64,000 nucleotides of DNA, taken from the NCBI GenBank assembly GCA_963801195.1, contig CAWDDX010000004.1, positions 99,892-163,891 of the forward strand, read 5' to 3'. Numbering within the stretch: the first letter of the stretch is position 1; every line of letters starts with the position of its first letter. The translations under genes and the position numbers were made by a program. The notes under the pieces were generated by a model, which worked only from the letters and a program-made list of their open reading frames with translations, was not told the DNA's origin and did not search any database. Positions 9,228 to 17,864 of this stretch are shown piece by piece. This DNA comes from SZUA-36 sp963801195 (lineage in GTDB: Bacteria; Pseudomonadota; Gammaproteobacteria; Xanthomonadales; SZUA-36).

Positions 9228-10955
9228 GTGCAAGCAACTGACGAACTGCAAACCAAGGATGTAAAACCAATCAGCAAGGTCGAGGATGAGGTATGTGTTT
9301 ACCTGATCGACAGCGGCCGCTTGAAAAAATCCGATCTCAAGCGGGCTGAAACTTTTCGTGAGCAAAATGGCGGCAACCTGATCACATTGCTGGTCCGTCT
9401 CGGGCTGGTGTCGGAACGTGACGTGGCCGAGGCCGAGTCGAGCCTGTTGGATCTGCCATTGATCACCACGGCTGACCTGCCGGACGAGGCACCGGAAATC
9501 GGCAAGCTTTCACTGCGGTATCTGAAACAGAACCTGCTGCTGCCCGTGAGTGTCAACGATGGTGAGATGGTTGTCGTGATGGCCAACCCGAGGGACGAAT
9601 ACGCGCTCAAGGCCCTGTCCATGGCCAGCGGTAAGACCATCCGCCGACAGGTGGGCGTGGCATCCGAGATCGAGAACGGCATTGAAAAACTTTACGGCGT
9701 CGGGCGCAGCGCCATGGGGCAGATTGTCGACACGCTGGGCGAGGGTGACGAAGACCTGGAAGATGTTGAACATCTGCGTGACCTTGCCTCCGAAGCACCT
9801 GTCATTCGCCTGGTTAACCTGATCATGCAGCGGGCCGTGGAGGCACGCGCATCGGACATCCACATCGAACCGTTTGAAAGCCGGCTTAAAGTCCGTTACA
9901 GGATCGATGGCGTGTTGCAGGAAGTGGAGGCCCCGCCGGCCAGTTCCACGGCCGCCGTCATCTCCCGTATCAAGATCATGGCGCGCTTGAATATTGCCGA
10001 AAGACGTCTTCCGCAGGATGGCCGCATCATGCACAGGGTGCAGGGCAAGGAACTTGATTTACGTGTCTCGACCGTACCCACCTCGCATGGAGAGAGCGTG
10101 GTGATGCGTATCCTGGACCGGGAAAGCATCGTGCTGGATTTTGATTCACTGGGCTTTGATGAGGAATTGAAAAAAACCTTTGTCAAGAACCTGGAAATGC
10201 CACATGGCATTATCCTTGTTACCGGCCCCACCGGGTCGGGTAAAACGACAACCCTGTACACGGCACTGAGCCATATCAATACACCGGCAAGAAAAATTAT
10301 CACCGTCGAAGACCCGGTGGAATACCAGCTCGAAGGGATCAACCAGATCCAGGCACAATCATCCATCGGTCTTGATTTTGCGCACGCCCTGAGGGCCATT
10401 GTCCGCCAGGATCCCGATGTCATCATGATCGGTGAAATGCGCGATCTCGAAACGGCCAAGATTGCCATCCAGTCCGCGCTGACCGGTCACCTCGTGCTGT
10501 CCACCATCCATACCAATGACGCGGCGGCCGGTATCACACGTATGCTGGACATGGGTGTCGAGGACTACCTGTTGACCTCGACCATCAATGCCATCCTCGC
10601 GCAGCGCCTGGTCAGAACCCTTGGCAAGGGCGCCAGGGAGGCTGTTCAGTTATTGCCCGAGGTTGCCGCGGAAATCGGCTTTGGAAATTTCCTCGAACAG
10701 GACGTGTATACCGTTTACCGCCCGATCGCCACCGAGGACAACCCCAGCGGTTATTTCGGCCGCACCAGTATCCTCGAACTGCTGCAGATGACGGATTCCA
10801 TCCGCCGGCTGATCATGCAGCAGGCCACCTCGGGCGAAATCCACGACATGGCCGTCCAGCAGGGGATGCGAACCATGTACCAGGATGGGCTGATCAAGTG
10901 TTTGCAGGGCGTCACCACGCTTGAAGAAGTACTCAGAGTGACACAGGAAGCCTGA
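9228..10955 (+). CDS. gspE: Type II secretion ATPase GspE (XpsE-like)
   Basis: A 575-residue cytoplasmic ATPase that powers pseudopilus assembly. The N-terminal GspE/PilB domain (about 1-160) is followed by the ATPase core with Walker A 'GPTGSGKTTT' (about 333-342), an Asp box 'EDPVEYQLEG', Walker B 'DPDVIMIGEMRD' and His box 'LSTIHTND'. The region after 'LAQRLVRTL' lacks the CxxC...CxxC zinc module usual in GspE and PilB; no cysteine is present there. The start is GTG 9228 with AGGG at 9217-9220; a TATAAT box at 9190-9195 may be the operon promoter, though no good -35 is visible. It overlaps gspF by one base. Confidence 0.95.
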   Translation: MQATDELQTKDVKPISKVEDEVCVYLIDSGRLKKSDLKRAETFREQNGGNLITLLVRLGLVSERDVAEAESSLLDLPLITTADLPDEAPEIGKLSLRYLKQNLLLPVSVNDGEMVVVMANPRDEYALKALSMASGKTIRRQVGVASEIENGIEKLYGVGRSAMGQIVDTLGEGDEDLEDVEHLRDLASEAPVIRLVNLIMQRAVEARASDIHIEPFESRLKVRYRIDGVLQEVEAPPASSTAAVISRIKIMARLNIAERRLPQDGRIMHRVQGKELDLRVSTVPTSHGESVVMRILDRESIVLDFDSLGFDEELKKTFVKNLEMPHGIILVTGPTGSGKTTTLYTALSHINTPARKIITVEDPVEYQLEGINQIQAQSSIGLDFAHALRAIVRQDPDVIMIGEMRDLETAKIAIQSALTGHLVLSTIHTNDAAAGITRMLDMGVEDYLLTSTINAILAQRLVRTLGKGAREAVQLLPEVAAEIGFGNFLEQDVYTVYRPIATEDNPSGYFGRTSILELLQMTDSIRRLIMQQATSGEIHDMAVQQGMRTMYQDGLIKCLQGVTTLEEVLRVTQEA

Positions 10956-12169
10956 TGCCGCTATTCGAATACAAGGCGGTTTCGCCGGCCGGCGAAACCG
11001 TTCGCGGAACGATGGAAGCCGTTTCTGAGGAGATGGTCATCGCCAAGCTCCAGGAGGGTGGAAACATTCCACTGTCGGCCAACGAGGCGGGCAAGGGTGG
11101 TTTCAACCTGGATTCCCTGAGGCTCAAGAGACGCGGGATGAACACGCGTGAAGTCGGCCAGTTCACGCAACAACTGGCCACGCTGCTCGGTGCCGGTCTG
11201 CCGCTCGACCGCTCGCTGCAGGTCTTGCTTGAATTGTCCGAAAATGACCGTGTCAAGCAGACCGTTTCCGCCGTGCGGGATCACGTCAGGGAGGGCGGAA
11301 GCCTGTCCGAAGCGCTGGATGCACAACACGGATCGTTCACCAGGTTGTTTATCAATATGGTGCACGCCGGTGAAATCGGCGGGTCCCTCGCCACGACGCT
11401 TGACCGCCTGGCGGATTACATGGAGCGCTCCAAGGACCTGAAGGACAGCGTGGTCTCGGCCATGGTTTACCCGATCATGCTGATGGTGCTGGCGGGTGGG
11501 TCCCTGGTGATTTTGCTGGTTTACGTGATCCCCCAGTTCACGCCGATTTTTGAAGAACTGGGCGGCGATCTTCCGCTGATTACCAAGATCGTACTGGCGT
11601 TTGGCGGAATTTTGCAGAATTTCTGGTGGGGCCTGATCGGCCTCACTGTGCTGGGCGTGGTTTTGTTTCGCCGTATGCTGGCCGACCCGGAAAAGCGCCT
11701 GGTCTGGGATACGCGGGTTTTGCATATGCGCTGGGTGGGGGACCTGGTGGCGAAAATGGAAATCGCACGTCTGGCGCGTACGCTCGGCACCCTGCTGACC
11801 AATGGTGTGCCGTTACTGTCCGGCTTGTCCATCGCCCGCAATGTGATGACCAACAGCCTGCTCAGGCAGAGTGTTGAGGCGACCACGCAGAAAGTAAAAA
11901 CGGGTGGCGGGCTGGCGCACAACCTGGCCGAGACCGGTCAGTTTCCAAGGCTGGCATTGCAGATGGTGAGCGTGGGCGAGGAAACGGGACAACTGGATGT
12001 CATGCTGATGAAGGTTGCCGACACCTACGACAAGGAGGTGCGCACTACCATCGATCGTCTGCTGGCTATATTTACACCCTTCATAACGCTGCTGATGGCG
12101 ATCATGATCGGCACCATCGTGATGTCGGTATTGATGGCTATCATGGGCATTAATGAACTGGTAGGTTGA
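10955..12169 (+). CDS. gspF: Type II secretion inner-membrane platform protein GspF
   Basis: A 404-residue polytopic protein with two T2SSF repeats (about 70-190 and 270-395), each carrying 'FTQQLATLLGAGLPLDRSLQ'-like and 'EIGGSL'/'EETGQLD' motifs, and three membrane segments. GspF couples GspE to the pseudopilins at the inner membrane. The ATG start overlaps the gspE stop, placing it second in the xps-type operon. Confidence 0.95.
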   Translation: MPLFEYKAVSPAGETVRGTMEAVSEEMVIAKLQEGGNIPLSANEAGKGGFNLDSLRLKRRGMNTREVGQFTQQLATLLGAGLPLDRSLQVLLELSENDRVKQTVSAVRDHVREGGSLSEALDAQHGSFTRLFINMVHAGEIGGSLATTLDRLADYMERSKDLKDSVVSAMVYPIMLMVLAGGSLVILLVYVIPQFTPIFEELGGDLPLITKIVLAFGGILQNFWWGLIGLTVLGVVLFRRMLADPEKRLVWDTRVLHMRWVGDLVAKMEIARLARTLGTLLTNGVPLLSGLSIARNVMTNSLLRQSVEATTQKVKTGGGLAHNLAETGQFPRLALQMVSVGEETGQLDVMLMKVADTYDKEVRTTIDRLLAIFTPFITLLMAIMIGTIVMSVLMAIMGINELVG

Positions 12170-12272
12170 AGACACGGTCACAGACCGCGAAGGTTAAAAA
12201 AATGTAATTGGTTGGTGCTATCAACATTGATCGGTTTTGCGAGTTAAGAGATCCTGGCAGGAGACTTCGGGA

Positions 12273-12704
12273 ATGAATTTTAAAAAGCGTTACAACATGT
12301 ACGACAGGCAGCAGCGTGGATTTACGCTGGTCGAATTATTACTGGTGCTGGTCATCCTGGCAATGATTGCCGGCCTGGTTTTGCCAGGCATAATCGGCAA
12401 GGCCGAGAGCGCCAAGGCAAAAGCCGCCTCGTCGCAAATCAGCCGTATTGAGATGTCGGTACAAACTTTCTACCTGGATACGGGCACCTCGCCGTCATCG
12501 CTTGAGGAGTTGGTCAATGAGCCCTCGGGCGTGACAGGCTGGAATGGTCCGTATATCAAGAACACCCTGCTGAAAGACCCCTGGGGAGAGCCTTATAAAT
12601 ATAAAGCGCCGGGGGATCACGCCGATGTTGATATCTGGTCCTATGGCGCGGACCGTCAGCAAGGCGGGGAAGGTAATAACACGGATATTAACAACTGGGA
12701 TTGA
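12273..12704 (+). CDS. gspG: Major pseudopilin GspG
   Basis: A 143-residue type IV-pilin-like protein. The short basic leader ends in a prepilin peptidase site 'RG/FTLVELLLVLVILAMI', and the mature C-terminal domain has the GspG signatures 'LKDPWGEPYKYKAPG' and 'DIWSYGADRQQGGEG', which hold the calcium site. GspG is the main subunit of the pseudopilus. The ATG at 12273 is chosen because AGGAG (12259-12263) sits 9 nt upstream; a TTG 36 nt earlier lacks this. About 100 non-coding bases separate it from gspF. Confidence 0.95.
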   Translation: MNFKKRYNMYDRQQRGFTLVELLLVLVILAMIAGLVLPGIIGKAESAKAKAASSQISRIEMSVQTFYLDTGTSPSSLEELVNEPSGVTGWNGPYIKNTLLKDPWGEPYKYKAPGDHADVDIWSYGADRQQGGEGNNTDINNWD

Positions 12705-13195
12705 CGGTGGGCTCACGCTTTGACTTGAGATCATACAGGCATCTGAAACACCGCAAGTCCGGGGGCTTTACGCTGGTTGAGTTAATGGTGGTCATGGTCA
12801 TCATCGCACTGGTCATGGGCCTGGTTGCGACCTCCATGTCACGCAGTATTTCCGGTGCGGAGGCACGTGCTGCATCGCGAAAACTGGTGGCGTCGCTGCG
12901 CTACACCCGCGCCCGGGCAATTATCGGCAAGCAGGAAGAAGTGTTCCTGGTCGATACCGAAAAACGGAGTTACCAGGCGCCGGGCCGCGACCGCGTTGAC
13001 CTGCCCGAAGGCGTCGACCTGACAATCACGACGGCCCGCTCCGAACTTGCATCCGATTCCGTATCCGGCATCCGCTTTTTCCCCGATGGCGGCTCGACCG
13101 GCGGCCACATCGAATTGACGGTCAATGATCGCGAATACCGCGTCAACGTCGCCTGGCTGACCGGCGAGACCAGGCTGGAGCAGGCAGAGGGATGA
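12701..13195 (+). CDS. gspH: Minor pseudopilin GspH
   Basis: A 164-residue minor pseudopilin with the cleavage motif 'GG/FTLVELMVVMVIIALVMG' near residue 22 and a GspH-type C-terminal domain ('ARAASRKLVASLRYTRARAI', 'GIRFFPDGGSTGG'). The start is probably TTG at 12701, overlapping the gspG stop; GTG 12707 is an alternative. GspH joins the tip complex of the pseudopilus. Confidence 0.9.
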   Translation: MTVGSRFDLRSYRHLKHRKSGGFTLVELMVVMVIIALVMGLVATSMSRSISGAEARAASRKLVASLRYTRARAIIGKQEEVFLVDTEKRSYQAPGRDRVDLPEGVDLTITTARSELASDSVSGIRFFPDGGSTGGHIELTVNDREYRVNVAWLTGETRLEQAEG

Positions 13196-13659
13196 AGTCC
13201 CTGATAACAGGATCGGCATTGCGCAGGCGCGGATGCTCGAAGGGTTTCACGCTGCTGGAGGTGATGCTGGCGTTTGTCATCTTCGCATTGAGTTTTGCCG
13301 TCGTGCTGGAAATCATGGCCGGTTCAATGCGCAGCGTCGTCAGGGCCAAGGACGATACAGAGGTCGCCCTGCTCGCCCAGTCGATCATGGACCAGGTCGG
13401 CAATGAAATTCCGGTTGAGCAGGGTGAATACGACGGAACGAACATGGACCGTTATCACTGGAATATGGATATATCCCTGTACGACGCCAGTGCCGATTCC
13501 GAAAATACGGGAGGGGCAGGGGGCGTCTCCCAGGAATTGGCCGACATGTCGGGTATCGAATTGTACCGTGTCGACCTTTATGTCGACTGGGACACGGGCA
13601 AAAGAGAGAGAAATTTACACTTCAGTACCATCCACAGCGTGTTGGCGAACCGGCCTTGA
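13192..13659 (+). CDS. gspI: Minor pseudopilin GspI
   Basis: A 155-residue minor pseudopilin with cleavage motif 'KG/FTLLEVMLAFVIFALSFAV' and a short soluble domain. GspI nucleates the GspI-J-K tip of the pseudopilus. ATG 13192 overlaps the gspH stop in an ATGA arrangement, and its own stop overlaps gspJ. Confidence 0.9.
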   Translation: MKSLITGSALRRRGCSKGFTLLEVMLAFVIFALSFAVVLEIMAGSMRSVVRAKDDTEVALLAQSIMDQVGNEIPVEQGEYDGTNMDRYHWNMDISLYDASADSENTGGAGGVSQELADMSGIELYRVDLYVDWDTGKRERNLHFSTIHSVLANRP

Positions 13660-14396
13660 AAAAGACCATCAACAGGGCAGCGAAACGCTCAACTGCCGGC
13701 TTTACGCTGGTCGAATTGCTGTTGGCGATCACCCTGATGAGCATATTGCTTGCCTTGACCTATTCCGGCCTGCATGCGGCCACGCGGTCATCGCAGCACG
13801 GCGAAGAAATACTGGCTGCCAGTGGCGAGTTACGTGCCGCCCACCAGTTCATACGCCGCCAGTTAAATCAAATGTTGCCACTGTCGTTTGCCGTTACGGA
13901 CGATGCAGAGGCGATACGTATTGTTTTTGAAGGTGACGCCAGGCGCATCGAGTACGTCGCCCCCATGCCGGGCTATCTCGGCGCCGGCGGGCCGCAAGTG
14001 CAATTGCTGGAAGTGGTGAACGGCGATAATGGCGAACTTGTCCTCCAACTCAGCCACGCGTTGTTGCAGGGTTTTACCGACGACCGCTTAAGTGAACGGG
14101 ATCCGGTGATATTGCTCGAAGGGGTGAGCTCGGCGGGTTTCGAGTTTCTCGGCCGGGATGAAGAAGGTGAACTGACCGGCTGGTCCACGACTTGGGACCA
14201 GCTCGACAAGCTGCCGGTTGCCGTGCGCCTGGATGTTGAGTTTTCCGAAGGTTTGAACTTGCGCTGGCCGGATCTGGCCGCCGGCGTACGGGTGGACGAA
14301 CAAGCGCTCCAGGGCCTGGGCGGCAATCTCACGCGGCCAACCTACGAACAAAGCATCCAGGACCTGATCAAGGGCAGGAAGAAGGGTGAGTCATGA
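13656..14396 (+). CDS. gspJ: Minor pseudopilin GspJ
   Basis: A 246-residue minor pseudopilin with cleavage motif 'AG/FTLVELLLAITLMSILLAL' near residue 16, a conserved 'QFIRRQLNQMLPL' region after the helix and a larger C-terminal domain. The start is TTG 13656, overlapping the gspI stop. It is expected to bind GspI and GspK at the pseudopilus tip. Confidence 0.9.
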   Translation: MKKTINRAAKRSTAGFTLVELLLAITLMSILLALTYSGLHAATRSSQHGEEILAASGELRAAHQFIRRQLNQMLPLSFAVTDDAEAIRIVFEGDARRIEYVAPMPGYLGAGGPQVQLLEVVNGDNGELVLQLSHALLQGFTDDRLSERDPVILLEGVSSAGFEFLGRDEEGELTGWSTTWDQLDKLPVAVRLDVEFSEGLNLRWPDLAAGVRVDEQALQGLGGNLTRPTYEQSIQDLIKGRKKGES

Positions 14397-15289
14397 TGGC
14401 TGACTGCCGCATGAATTCCCAACGCGGGATCGCCCTGGTGCTGGTATTGTGGGTGCTGTTGTTGCTCACCATCGTCACCGGTTCATTTGCCCTGATGGCA
14501 CGGATGGACGGCTTGGAGGCCAATGCCCTGTTGTCGGGAACACAGGCGCGGATGAGCGCCGAGGCCGCGATCAACCTCGCGGTACTGGCGCTGCGTGATC
14601 CGGATGACGAAACCCGGATGCGCGCCGATGGCAGGGTTTATCAAACGGAATTCGATGGGGTCAAGGTGGAAGTCAGCGCCATCGACGAACGTGGAAAGCT
14701 GGATATCAATGCGACTGACGAATTGACCATGGCCAACCTGTTCACCGGGCTCGGTATGGAATCCGACCAGGCAGACGTACTGGCTGCGGCCGTCATGGAC
14801 TGGCGGGACGAGGACGAGCTTGAACGTGTCAATGGAGCCGAGGAAGATGCCTATCTTGCCGCGGGTCTGGAAATGGGTCCGGCCAACAGGCCATTCATGA
14901 TGACCGAGGAACTGTTGCAGGTCCTCGGCATGAACTATGAGTTTTACCGTAAGCTTGAGCCCGGCATCACGGTGTTTTCGCGAGCGGGCGAACCCGACCC
15001 GGCGTTCGCACCCGTCGAAGCGCTGATGGCCATGCCGGATATTACCTATGACGAAGCGGTAAATTTTGTGCAGGAAAGAAACTCCCGTCAACCCGGTGAT
15101 TCGCTGGGCACGGAGTTGCCAAATGGAATTGTTGTTATGGAACAAGGCCGAGGGGTCACGTATAGTATTCAGGCCAGGGCAACGATGCCCAATGGCGTTT
15201 GGGAACAGTTGCAAGCCACAATCCGGCTTGGGGGCACCCGTAGCGGCAGCCCCTACCGTGTTTTGCGTTGGCGCGAAGGATTTCAATAA
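14393..15289 (+). CDS. gspK: Minor pseudopilin GspK
   Basis: A 298-residue protein with a non-standard pseudopilin N-terminus 'QRGIALVLVLWVLLLLTIV' (Gly at -1; Glu at +5 is replaced, as is usual in GspK) and a large soluble domain with 'DERGKLDINATDE' and 'DWRDEDE' motifs typical of the family. GspK caps the pseudopilus. The start is ATG 14393 (or 14396), overlapping the gspJ stop. Confidence 0.9.
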   Translation: MMADCRMNSQRGIALVLVLWVLLLLTIVTGSFALMARMDGLEANALLSGTQARMSAEAAINLAVLALRDPDDETRMRADGRVYQTEFDGVKVEVSAIDERGKLDINATDELTMANLFTGLGMESDQADVLAAAVMDWRDEDELERVNGAEEDAYLAAGLEMGPANRPFMMTEELLQVLGMNYEFYRKLEPGITVFSRAGEPDPAFAPVEALMAMPDITYDEAVNFVQERNSRQPGDSLGTELPNGIVVMEQGRGVTYSIQARATMPNGVWEQLQATIRLGGTRSGSPYRVLRWREGFQ

Positions 15290-15307
15290 CAGGGCCTTTT
15301 GACACCG

Positions 15308-16426
15308 ATGGCGATCACAATTAACAATACTATTCAAAATTTGCGCTTCAGATTTGCAAACGGGCGCACTGGTCAATTTTTCAAATGGTGGGGAACTGAG
15401 CTTCGCAATGCGTTGCCATCCCAGTTGCGCGAGCGCATGCAATATGCCCGCCGCAAACTGCTGATACAGATGAGTGGCGAGGAAATTCTTTTCAGCGTCG
15501 AAAACGCGCAATCGATTCAGTCACTGGATACCGTGTCCACGGACCAGGACCTGCAATTACAACAACAGCGGATTCGGGACATTCTGCAACGGCACGAACT
15601 TGTCGAGGTGGGGCGTGATCTGCTGCTCCCGGAAGATGTCGTTTTGCATACGAAAGTAACGATGCCGGTGGCTGCCGAAGCCAACCTCAGACAGGCGCTG
15701 GCTTACGAAATGGACCGGCATACGCCATTCCGGGCCGACGAGGTTTTCTATGGCTGGCGGGAATTGAAGCGGGACAGGGAAGCCGGTCAGATACATTTTG
15801 AGCTGTACGTCACGCCACGCGAAGCGGTCGAGGCAAAAATTGACAGTTTGAAACGTCTCGGCCTCGCGCCCACCGGCGTCGATGTCGCCGTCGCAGATGG
15901 GCCCCTGGGCTTGAACCTGTTGCCGGAAGCCATGCGTTTTCATGTGGTCAACCAGCAGGCCAGGTTGAACTTTGTGATTGGAGCAGTGGCGGTATTCCTG
16001 TTGATAGTTGTCATGGCGCAGTCACTGTGGCTGCGTGAACACCAGGTGAAGGTCATCAACGAGGCGATCGACGATGTGCGCGCGGAAGCCCAGGCCGTTC
16101 AGCAAATCCGGAAACAGATCGATGACGCGAGTGAAGCCGCCGGCTTTTTACAGGTGCGCAAAACCGAGAATGGGTACAAGGTTGAGTTGCTTGCAGAATT
16201 AACCCGCATATTGCCGGATGATACCTATCTGGACCGTTTGTCCATGCACGAGGGTACCGTGCAGATGCAGGGTAAATCAGGGAATGCCCAGAGCCTGATC
16301 GAGTTGATCAACGCCTCCCCGTATTTCGAAAATGCGTCTTTCCGTGGTCCGACGCGTTTGGACAACCGCAGTGGCAAGGAGATTTTTGACCTGAATGCCG
16401 ATACAACCGTGCAGGGTGCCGGGTGA
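15308..16426 (+). CDS. gspL: GspL-like type II secretion protein (PilN/actin-like fold)
   Basis: About 372 residues. A cytoplasmic N-terminal part (to about 215) contains 'AEANLRQALAYEMDRHTPF', a motif of PilM/GspL cytoplasmic domains. A single membrane helix ('FVIGAVAVFLLIVVMAQSLWL') and a periplasmic PilN-like domain follow. GspL docks GspE to the membrane and partners GspM. Position between K and M supports the call despite low sequence conservation. The start is ATG 15308 or TTG 15299, three codons earlier; AGGG at 15291-15294 does not decide between them. Confidence 0.85.
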   Translation: MAITINNTIQNLRFRFANGRTGQFFKWWGTELRNALPSQLRERMQYARRKLLIQMSGEEILFSVENAQSIQSLDTVSTDQDLQLQQQRIRDILQRHELVEVGRDLLLPEDVVLHTKVTMPVAAEANLRQALAYEMDRHTPFRADEVFYGWRELKRDREAGQIHFELYVTPREAVEAKIDSLKRLGLAPTGVDVAVADGPLGLNLLPEAMRFHVVNQQARLNFVIGAVAVFLLIVVMAQSLWLREHQVKVINEAIDDVRAEAQAVQQIRKQIDDASEAAGFLQVRKTENGYKVELLAELTRILPDDTYLDRLSMHEGTVQMQGKSGNAQSLIELINASPYFENASFRGPTRLDNRSGKEIFDLNADTTVQGAG

Positions 16427-17010
16427 TGCAGGTCATACCGGATCAACGTAATTCGAAAACAACGGCAGTGATGCTGTTGGTGATTGCACTATTGCTGGTG
16501 TACTTGCTGCTGTTTCACTGGTTTGTGCTGCGCCACATCGACTACGCGGAAGAAATCGGTGATTTGCGTCAGCAATTGGTCCGTTTTCAATCCGTGGCTT
16601 CAAAACGTGAAAAGTTACAGGCGCAACTGGCGCAGATAAAAAGTTCACAAAATGATGAGGGCCTGTTTCTCGAATATCCGACGTTTGATGAGGCCGCAGC
16701 CGCCCTGTCCGGTAATATCGGCGACATGGTCCGTAACCAGGCCGACGACTCCTGCCAGATCGTCAGCAGGCAACCGGTGCGGCCCAGGGTCCAGGAGCGT
16801 TTTCAGAAGGTTACCGTGAATGTGCGCATGCGTTGTGATGCCGAGGATTTTCTACCTATCCTGTTCGGCATGGAAACCGGTATGCCGCTCATGCTGGTCG
16901 ATGATTTGAATGTTATCCGGCCGAGGACCAACAGGCGGGTGCGCGGTCAGCAGGTACAGGAGCAGGGTGCTTTGGACATACGTTTTAACGTGTCAGGATA
17001 CTTGAAATGA
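16423..17010 (+). CDS. gspM: GspM-like type II secretion protein
   Basis: A 195-residue protein with one N-terminal membrane helix ('AVMLLVIALLLVYLLLFHWFVL'), a coiled-coil stretch ('EEIGDLRQQLVRFQSVASKREKL') and a periplasmic ferredoxin-like domain. The pattern fits the short GspM/XpsM type that binds GspL. GTG 16423 or ATG 16426 overlaps the gspL stop; the stop overlaps the next gene. Confidence 0.82.
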   Translation: MMQVIPDQRNSKTTAVMLLVIALLLVYLLLFHWFVLRHIDYAEEIGDLRQQLVRFQSVASKREKLQAQLAQIKSSQNDEGLFLEYPTFDEAAAALSGNIGDMVRNQADDSCQIVSRQPVRPRVQERFQKVTVNVRMRCDAEDFLPILFGMETGMPLMLVDDLNVIRPRTNRRVRGQQVQEQGALDIRFNVSGYLK

Positions 17011-17837
17011 AGTGGCTGCAGGATAATCCGGTCGGAATGATACTGGCGGCCATCTCCGGCTTTTTCGCGTTGCTCATATTGGTCATGACCATTGTCTGGA
17101 ACCTGCCTGTTTCGGTTGAAACAGACGGGGCGGATGCCGAAGTCACTACGGCCGGCCAGGCGGGTTTGGCCTCTCATCGAGATAGGCGAACTGGACGATT
17201 ACCAGGTGATCAACGCCAAGCCGGTATTCAATGAATCACGCCAGCCGGTACTCGCAGAACTCGATGACGAACTTCAGGTTGATGACACGACGATAGAAGT
17301 CAAGGATGCGCCGGACGTCAAGCTGACGGGTGTCGTCATCACGCCCAGTTCACGGTTTGCATCGCTGACGCCCGCCAATCAGAACATCGAAGGTGTCATG
17401 GCCCGCGAAGGGGAGTCCCTGACGGGTGAATTCGTAGGCTGGCGCGTTGCTTCCGTTGCGCCGCGTACCGTGGTGCTGGAGTCGCGTGACGGCCAGTCAC
17501 TGGAGCTTGAACTGCAGGTTCACGATGTCAAGATAGAAGAGCCGCCGCCGGTTGTGACCCCTGCTGCAGTTTCCCAGACGCTGTCGGCGGGCGGCGCCGA
17601 AGCGGCCGATGGAGATGACGAACCGATGAGCCGGGCGGAGCAAATTCGCCAGCGCATTGCGGAGAGACGGGAGGAATTGCGTCTCGAACAGGAAGCACAG
17701 CAGTCACACAACGAGACGCAGGCGAGGACGGCCAGGCAACCGGCCAAGCTAAGCCTACTGAATATGAGAGTGCGATTCGCGCATTGATGAATAAAAAGAG
17801 TAAGGACCAGGGCAGTAATGATAAAAAAGATGGATAG
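17007..17837 (+). CDS. gspN: GspN/XpsN-like protein, interrupted by two apparent frameshifts
   Basis: The gene occupies the xpsN slot between M and D. Frame A encodes an N-terminal membrane anchor (MKWLQDNPVGMILAAISGFF, 17007 to about 17165). The sequence then continues one base later in frame B as 'PLIEIGELDDYQVINAKPVF', a typical GspN/GspC-like periplasmic region with 'SRQP', to a stop at 17787. Returning to frame A near 17690-17755 would instead give a natural ending '...TEYESAIRALMNKKSKD' with a stop at 17837. An extra base in GGGTTTGG (17162-17169) and a missing base later would explain this. It may be a sequencing artefact or a decayed gene. In Xanthomonas, XpsN links the inner-membrane complex to XpsD. 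Confidence 0.7.
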
Positions 17838-17864
17838 AGCGCAAATTACCGGGAGTGCCAGCAG

